Source: Micrasema longulum
Lineage: Eukaryota; Arthropoda; Insecta; Trichoptera; Brachycentridae
NCBI GenBank assembly: GCA_022494885.1
Contig: JAGVSM010000931.1
Span: 1 to 64,000, forward strand
Length of the DNA stretch: 64,000 nucleotides
Direction: 5' to 3'
Positions 62,085-64,000 of the stretch are shown piece by piece. Position 1 is the stretch's first letter, and every line of letters begins with the position of its first letter. Below the pieces are notes generated by a model, which had not been told where the DNA came from, ran no database searches, and saw only the letters and a program-made list of their open reading frames with translations. A program made the position numbers and the translations under genes.

Positions 62085-63774
62085 TACATATATATATATA
62101 TATATATTATTTTTGATTGTCCCATCCTTCGTGAGTTTGATTTGTGTCCATTATGATTTTCAAAAAACAAAAGGTAAAAAGTCATGTACAATACTGAAAC
62201 TTATAAAAATATCATTACATCAACTCATTAGTTAACTCGAAACACTTTCTTAATGATCCTTAAGACAAAAATAATTTAACTAAATTTACTTTAATATAAT
62301 TTTGTACCCTCTATCCTTACCTCTGTTTTGTATAAATACATTGAGTTTCTTAGTAAAGATACCAGTCTCGAAGATGTCCCGGAAGCGATGAAACCAGTTA
62401 CTGGATATTCCAAATTTGTGGATTAAAGTATCACTTGTCTTTTATTTCTATAATAAATTACAACGAGCTTCCATCAAGAATTTTCACTTACAAAACTTAA
62501 ATGTTTTAAATAACGCAAACTAAAAGCTGAAGCACCTTTGGGTACCATGAGTAGTTAGTGGAGTTCAGTTCAGACATGGAGTAGTTCAGTCACTCTCGGG
62601 CTTTCTAACCTAATTCTGTATTTTATTCAACTTGTAATAAATATACACCCAAGCGTAATGTCGTTTTTGTATGTGAGCTCCGGCAAGGAGACCTAAGGTA
62701 CGTGGTGGGTAAGCTGTAATATTTCGCTGTCACCGGACTAAATTTGAAGAGTAAGGCTGGTCATCTTGTCTAGATGTATCAAACGATTATGATACACTGC
62801 AATTTGGGTATCCAAGAATTTGTTGATTATAACATAACGTAAAGATTATACAAACATTTCCAGAGGACATTCTTTGTACAGCTGTCAGTTTAATGATGGG
62901 AGAAACGAGACTAGACAGGTCGGATCTGCCTGGGACATTACAACTCGGTTCACTAAATGAATGATCACTCTTTTTTAGTGATAATGGAGTGGTATTGGGC
63001 AGTGCTGGCTTTTGTCCAAGAGGCATATCATCTTCCCCTGCAAGGCAAAGACATAGATTTAAATCACCAGAAAATTGTCCAAAAAATATAAAAAATATAA
63101 AGTTCTGTATATAGAACTCACAATCTAATGAATATGAATCATTCTTCGGAATATCTTCACTTTCGAACAAGTCTTCAGACTGTGTTGGTTTGAGTGCCCT
63201 ATCTTTTTTCATTGGAGTGCTAGAGACATCTGCTTCATTGGCGTCAGGTCTAATTAATAAGGCAACATTTACTGCTTCATCATTTTTATTTATACTTTCA
63301 TCGTCAGAGCTATCTGAGTCAGCCGGTTTGATAATTCTAGTGAGAGTTTTCTTTTCTTGAGTGGGTTGTTCTAAATCATCTCCAGAATCATCGCTGCTAC
63401 TGTCTTCATCTTCATCAGCAGAGCCGGCATCATCATCTTCTTCAACTTCTGCTTCTTCATCAATAAAAGCACATGGATCTTTTGCTTTTGTCGGTTTTGT
63501 CAACAACACATCATTTTCTTCTGGTTCCGATTCTCCCTCTGATTCACTATCTTTTTCATCATCATCTTCTTTATTTTCCACATCACCTTCTTTACCACAG
63601 TTTTCAAATTCTTCTTTTTCTAACAATTCTTCACAATCTGAAAGATTATCGTTTTCTTCTTTCTTTTTTAACGCCATTTCTTCTAATCTCTTGGTCCATT
63701 CCAGCGTCCGCTGATCGGTCATTTTGTCTTCTAGATCACGCTTTAATTTGAGAAGAGAAGATCCTGGGTGGATT
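47027..63774 (-). CDS. Claspin: Claspin, replication checkpoint mediator; eleven 3' coding exons (5' end outside window)
   Basis: Exons in order: 63774-63122, 63037-62856, 59362-59228, 59054-58815, 57065-56654, 55677-55577, 54198-53987, 52369-52257, 50898-50771, 48553-48311 and 47236-47027. All splice sites are GT/AG and phases agree, giving about 875 codons. Claspin travels with the replication fork and, when phosphorylated downstream of ATR, recruits Chk1. Diagnostic features are LENLCSGKF and LMELCTGKF (Chk1-binding motifs), ILDDDKREVQMLQEMLLED followed by RKFKWKNI, SEEQWRKQRHERE, and the C-terminal KKNFVFATVSP. The human protein is 1,339 residues, so roughly the N-terminal third is missing to the right of 63774. 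The first base of the 63774 exon completes a codon begun in an exon outside the window. Long acidic runs and DDD/EEE clusters are normal for the family. Confidence 0.92.
47400..47530. repeat. Fragment of the TTTGTCCAAAT-family repeat
   Basis: AGCAGAATGGTGAATGTTAC and CAGCTTCATCTCTGTTG match parts of 23666-24040 and 50150-50290 only. Confidence 0.4.
47546..48197. mobile_element. Possible piggyBac-type MITE flanked by TTAA
   Basis: The segment lies between TTAA sites at 47542-47545 and 48198-48201. The left end is CCTTTCCCAGGACAG; the inverted right end holds CCCTTTCCGGTGATGTGTAG. Inside the left end, CGGTGCTGTGTAGTCACTAC repeats the right-end motif. CCYTT-type ends with TTAA targets are typical of piggyBac elements. 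It lies in the last claspin intron. Confidence 0.45.
48311..48553 (-). CDS. Claspin: Claspin exon: EKENSQANTSQGSEKK to KKPFLMQ
   Basis: 81 codons between CCCACAG and CAG/GTGAGT, with many Ser and Lys residues, ending LPLPVKKPFLMQ. Conservation is weak, but the in-phase joins on both sides and the position support it. Confidence 0.8.
48830..49370. mobile_element. ATAGTCC-ended inverted-repeat element, copy 2
   Basis: The ends ATAGTCCTTAAAATATAGCT and, inverted, ATAGTCCTTAAAATATAGCT are essentially perfect over at least 20 bp, better preserved than in copy 1 at 30315. Interior blocks are shared with copy 1. It is inserted in a claspin intron. Confidence 0.75.
49746..49930 (+). mobile_element. 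LINE 3'-end fragment (RWFGHVERM family)
   Basis: NVDGCRKQDRPRKTWHD in plus frames and GTAGAGGAAGCAAAATCTGA correspond to the copy at 26750-26940. Frames are broken. Confidence 0.6.
50150..50290 (+). repeat. TTTGTCCAAAT-family repeat fragment
   Basis: AGCGGAATGGGGAATGTTGT, AAAAGTGGCCACTTGAACCC and CAGGTCATAAGCCCTGTAAA match the centre of 23666-24040. Confidence 0.45.
50335..50560 (+). repeat. Repeat with CACTGGGGTTACCCGTGCC (pair with 55858)
   Basis: The frame SLGLPVPRTLKNILLKNTFT and the DNA AAATGTTCAGACAGTTTTAA recur in 55858-56070 and, in part, near 28520. Probably the 3' tail of a LINE, but the family is not identified. Confidence 0.45.
50771..50898 (-). CDS. Claspin: Claspin exon: SEEQWRKQRHERE
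   Basis: 128 bases encode DDDLDGGLDDLQSEEQWRKQ and RHERETFLRQLM. The EEQWRKxRxERExFL motif is typical of the family. Confidence 0.88.
51021..51520. mobile_element. GAGGAAGTTC MITE interrupted by a SINE
   Basis: The start GAGAAGTTCAGTGCTATGGG and, after the SINE at 51134-51300, TGAACTACGTCACAGGTTCT and AATCAGCAGAACTCACTGAC belong to one MITE. The right end is lost. Confidence 0.6.
51134..51300 (+). mobile_element. tRNA-derived SINE, family B, inside a MITE
   Basis: The head GTTGTGGTCCTGTGGCTGGC, a B-box-like GGTTTGAATCCCAC and the body AAAATGGCCCCAAAATTGAA match 16008-16165. Better-preserved spacing suggests it is younger than the host MITE. Confidence 0.65.
51740..52240 (+). mobile_element. 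LINE reverse-transcriptase tail and 3' UTR
   Basis: The frame ending at 52054 reads QLIYFNVMFFVHKMINGYTS, KVRLPFHRETSTQNSLMHR and AVQLYYKEILLEIREQ, then ISFKCQLKKHVFS and a stop. This is the standard tail of Jockey/CR1-type reverse transcriptases. An A-rich 3' end is at about 52210-52230. Confidence 0.7.
52257..52369 (-). CDS. Claspin: Claspin exon: core conserved block
   Basis: 113 bases encode RQILDDDKREVQMLQEMLLE and RKFKWKNI, the most conserved block of the claspin C-terminal half, found from insects to vertebrates. Confidence 0.9.
53529..53919. mobile_element. GAGGAAGTTC MITE, most complete copy
   Basis: GAGGAAGTTCAGTGCTACGG on the left and GCACCAAACTTCCTC on the right define a 391-bp element with about 15-bp terminal inverted repeats. 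It has no ORF. It sits 70 bases from a claspin exon. Confidence 0.7.
53987..54198 (-). CDS. Claspin: Claspin exon: VENEMQEKPKKKKMASEFFD
   Basis: 212 bases encode KPKKKKMASEFFDQEAELTS, DEWRASGDEDERGMDRME and QHAMKKQLERIHL. This aligns with the conserved acidic/DEW part after the Chk1-binding region. It leaves two bases, completed by the exon at 52369. Confidence 0.85.
55577..55677 (-). CDS. Claspin: Claspin exon: acidic DDEESEEED
   Basis: 101 bases encode DDEESEEEDQGSEKSFEDEE and TDRLVDYDSEENE. The acceptor is TTTTAAG, an AAG rather than CAG, but phase agrees on both sides. Confidence 0.82.
55750..55825 (+). mobile_element. SINE family A head fragment
   Basis: AGTGGTTAGTGCCTTTTCTA and GAGTTCGGTTCCCGACAAGG are the A-box and B-box parts of a family A head. 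The body is not seen. Confidence 0.5.
55858..56070 (+). repeat. Repeat with CACTGGGGTTACCCGTCCC (pair with 50335)
   Basis: It shares the opening phrase, the phrase CAGTTTTAAACACTACG and overall order with 50335-50560. Confidence 0.45.
56505..56590 (+). mobile_element. LINE 3' UTR end
   Basis: TTTGGGTACGTAGGAAGAAA and TTGCCCTTAGGCAATAAACT, with a terminal AAATAAAT, match the end of the LINE at 14990-15107. Confidence 0.55.
56654..57065 (-). CDS. Claspin: Claspin exon: SFF motif and basic patch
   Basis: 412 bases encode EDSENISLVWSEAQNTETIE through KDKSITSFFKSD, and end in a basic run SRKEREKKRKQIKIS. SITSFF resembles a PCNA-interacting (PIP) box without the usual glutamine. The donor is TCTG/GTAAGT. 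Confidence 0.85.
57690..58060 (-). pseudogene. RTE-like LINE C-terminal fragment
   Basis: The minus strand reads NHITNDEVLSKIVEGRHLIK, RRARWIGRIIRHEGLLHDII and HRGRPQQEYLEQVCEDL, the typical C-terminal end of the family at 43470-45200. No catalytic region is present. Confidence 0.75.
58462..58680 (-). mobile_element. LINE fragment (RWFGHVERM family)
   Basis: The minus strand reads TIYNRCPNIKIHTVCKAVTS, IIDKLKKRVLRWFGYIERMD and YIANVTEYK, equivalent to 26600-26770. It lies in a claspin intron. Confidence 0.7.
58815..59054 (-). CDS. Claspin: Claspin exon: both Chk1-binding motifs
   Basis: 80 codons, phase 0 at both ends, encode DTQELENLCSGKFPSQDLQ and NELMELCTGKFAGINDN. These are the LC(S/T)GKF motifs whose Ser/Thr phosphorylation creates the Chk1 docking site. 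Vertebrate claspins have three such repeats and this segment has two. Confidence 0.93.
59228..59362 (-). CDS. Claspin: Claspin exon: ASVDQTPSPRLTP
   Basis: 45 codons between TTCACAG and CAG/GTAAGT encode TPSPRLTPSSPKYKSPHEAD and LLFESDTSETIQ. Several SP and TP sites could be kinase targets. The intron before it (59363-62855) is about 3.5 kb and full of repeats. Confidence 0.85.
59440..59940 (-). mobile_element. LINE reverse-transcriptase tail with 3' UTR
   Basis: The coding part (59922 down to 59653) contains HFHTTRSQTKGWVMGSTTN then GQRNFRFLGPKIFNMLLE, a typical LINE tail. The UTR with CCTGTTTTAAGGCAGACATT and an AAT repeat near 59439-59458 follows. UTR pieces recur at 32275 and 41990. Confidence 0.7.
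60354..60700 (-). mobile_element. LINE reverse-transcriptase tail
   Basis: The minus strand reads LQYRRVCADQLLLYKIVTGM, CTELLGLITIHVPARICR, RYHLFHVPTSKTSYVKNAFF and a stop. The order RRxxDxxLLYKIxxG, ELL, VP and YxxNxxxRR is standard for Jockey/CR1-type C-termini. Confidence 0.75.
61041..61196. repeat. 69-bp palindrome with an 18-bp spacer and hammerhead-like core
   Basis: Arms 61041-61109 and 61128-61196 are reverse complements as far as I can read, around an 18-bp spacer. A 13-bp direct repeat AACCATATCCATA flanks the structure at 60991-61003 and 61197-61209, as a target-site duplication would. On the plus strand CTGAAGA (61115-61121) is followed by GGCT...AGCC pairing and GAAACGTC, resembling the hammerhead core of Penelope-type terminal repeats. 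Confidence 0.8.
61365..61480 (+). mobile_element. Decayed SINE family A copy
   Basis: TTCGCCTTGAGGTTTACCAG and GGTTATCGGTTTAATTCTCG are decayed A-box and B-box regions in the usual spacing. Confidence 0.4.
61772..62459. repeat. Imperfect inverted repeat of about 690 bp, Penelope-type ends
   Basis: Arms of about 280 bp (61772-62057 and 62185-62459) are reverse complements at roughly 80-85 percent by eye. Shared blocks include CAAATTTGGAATATCCAG, ACATCTTCGAGACTGGTATC, ATACAAAACAGAGGTAA and TCTTAAGGATCATTAA. The spacer holds a TA run. Each arm has GAAGATG...GAAACC on its inner strand, similar to the elements at 61041 and 12785. Two terminal repeats in head-to-head orientation is the simplest reading. 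Confidence 0.75.
62054..62107. repeat. TA-dinucleotide microsatellite
   Basis: A nearly pure TA run, broken once by GATAC, sits at the centre of the large inverted repeat. Confidence 0.9.
62856..63037 (-). CDS. Claspin: Claspin exon: GEDDMPLGQ to MSSGN
   Basis: 182 bases after CCTTGCAG encode EDDMPLGQKPALPNTTPLSL through LSSLVSPIIKLTAVQRM. The donor GGAAAT/GTTTGT is weaker than the others but keeps phase 0 with the next exon. The 84-base intron before it is very short. Confidence 0.78.
63122..63774 (-). CDS. Claspin: Claspin exon: basic segment then acidic region
   Basis: 653 bases begin IHPGSSLLKLKRDLEDKMTD and QRTLEWTKRLEEMALKKK, the basic helical segment before the acidic stretch. The rest is rich in Glu, Asp and Ser (EEDDDAGSADEDEDSSSDDS). 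The donor is GATT/GTGAGT. The Met at 63722 is internal, not the start. Confidence 0.85.
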
Positions 63775-63879
63775 CTGTAAACAAATATTTAATCAAATCA
63801 GTTAAAGAAGAAATGATTACGGAAGAAGCGTGCATTTTTAAAGATTTTTATAAAGAGCTTAGATTTAAGAGATGTTCCT

Positions 63880-64000
63880 CTAAGGCAGTCTTTCTCAAAG
63901 TGGGCACTGAAGGCCTTCAGGGGGGCGGTAGAAGGCCCAAAAAAAGTTGGAGGGCGTTGAGGCGGTCTATGAGGGGGATGGCTGATTTTTAAAAAAGGCG
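63880..64000. other. Possible DNA-transposon end in a claspin intron
   Basis: CAGTCTTTCTCAAAGTGGGC followed by a G-rich segment (CAGGGGGGCGGTAG) resembles the CTCAAAGTGGGC ends of some animal DNA transposons. A loosely similar AGACCACTTTGGGAATCAT occurs near 28820. The window ends before the other terminus. Confidence 0.25.

Noticed and set aside
63361..63714. Plus-strand Ser-rich ORF opposite the first claspin exon in the window
   Set aside because: Complement of acidic codons (GAA/GAT read as TTC/ATC and TCT-type). The claspin frame is supported by splicing and homology.
62787..63722. Single uninterrupted 311-codon gene starting at the Met at 63722
   Set aside because: The frame reads through a short intron (63038-63121) and past a donor at 62855. 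Splice sites and homology show it is two claspin exons whose frame is open upstream of that Met.

Overview
The window is a piece of an insect nuclear genome, most likely from a moth, butterfly or close relative. It is AT-rich, its genes are split by GT/AG introns, and it is densely packed with tRNA-derived SINEs, LINE tails, Penelope-type elements and small inverted-repeat DNA elements. The order-level assignment is an inference from repeat style and gene content. Nothing points to a bacterial or viral genome. All exon joins below were read by eye from splice sites and reading phase.

Three protein-coding genes can be supported. (1) At the left edge on the plus strand is the last coding exon of a taranis-like SERTA-domain transcriptional co-regulator (1049-1867), extremely GC-rich in AT-rich surroundings. 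(2) On the minus strand is a complete enolase-phosphatase E1 gene of the methionine salvage pathway. Its six coding exons run from 39140 down to 9797. A roughly 21.4 kb first intron separates the exon carrying the catalytic aspartate motif from the rest, and a single 1.6 kb last exon encodes an acidic tail twice as long as the enzyme domain. (3) On the minus strand from 63774 down to 47027 are eleven 3' coding exons of claspin, the replication-checkpoint mediator, with two Chk1-binding LC(S/T)GKF motifs. Its 5' end lies beyond the right edge. taranis and the phosphatase gene are convergent; the phosphatase gene and claspin are in tandem, about 7.9 kb apart. They have no evident shared pathway.

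Most of the rest is mobile DNA. The phosphatase first intron (17672-39041), the intergenic stretch 39141-47026 and the claspin introns hold at least three tRNA-type SINE families, several non-LTR retrotransposon families (all broken), and a Penelope-like element with a GIY-YIG endonuclease. They also hold a repeated GAGGAAGTTC-ended MITE, two copies of an ATAGTCC-ended element, a likely piggyBac-type MITE and several fold-back elements. Many insertions are nested, so relative ages can be read from them.

The best candidates for something under-described are the hammerhead-ribozyme-like cores at Penelope-type termini, including a near-perfect 69-bp palindrome flanked by a 13-bp direct repeat and a roughly 690-bp inverted repeat, both in one claspin intron. 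Next are the long acidic phosphatase tail, a GC-rich block with a GTACGTCG minisatellite inside the phosphatase intron, and an element with repeated GGGTCC-AAGTAAC subterminal motifs. No CRISPR array, operon or convincing functional tRNA/rRNA gene was seen.
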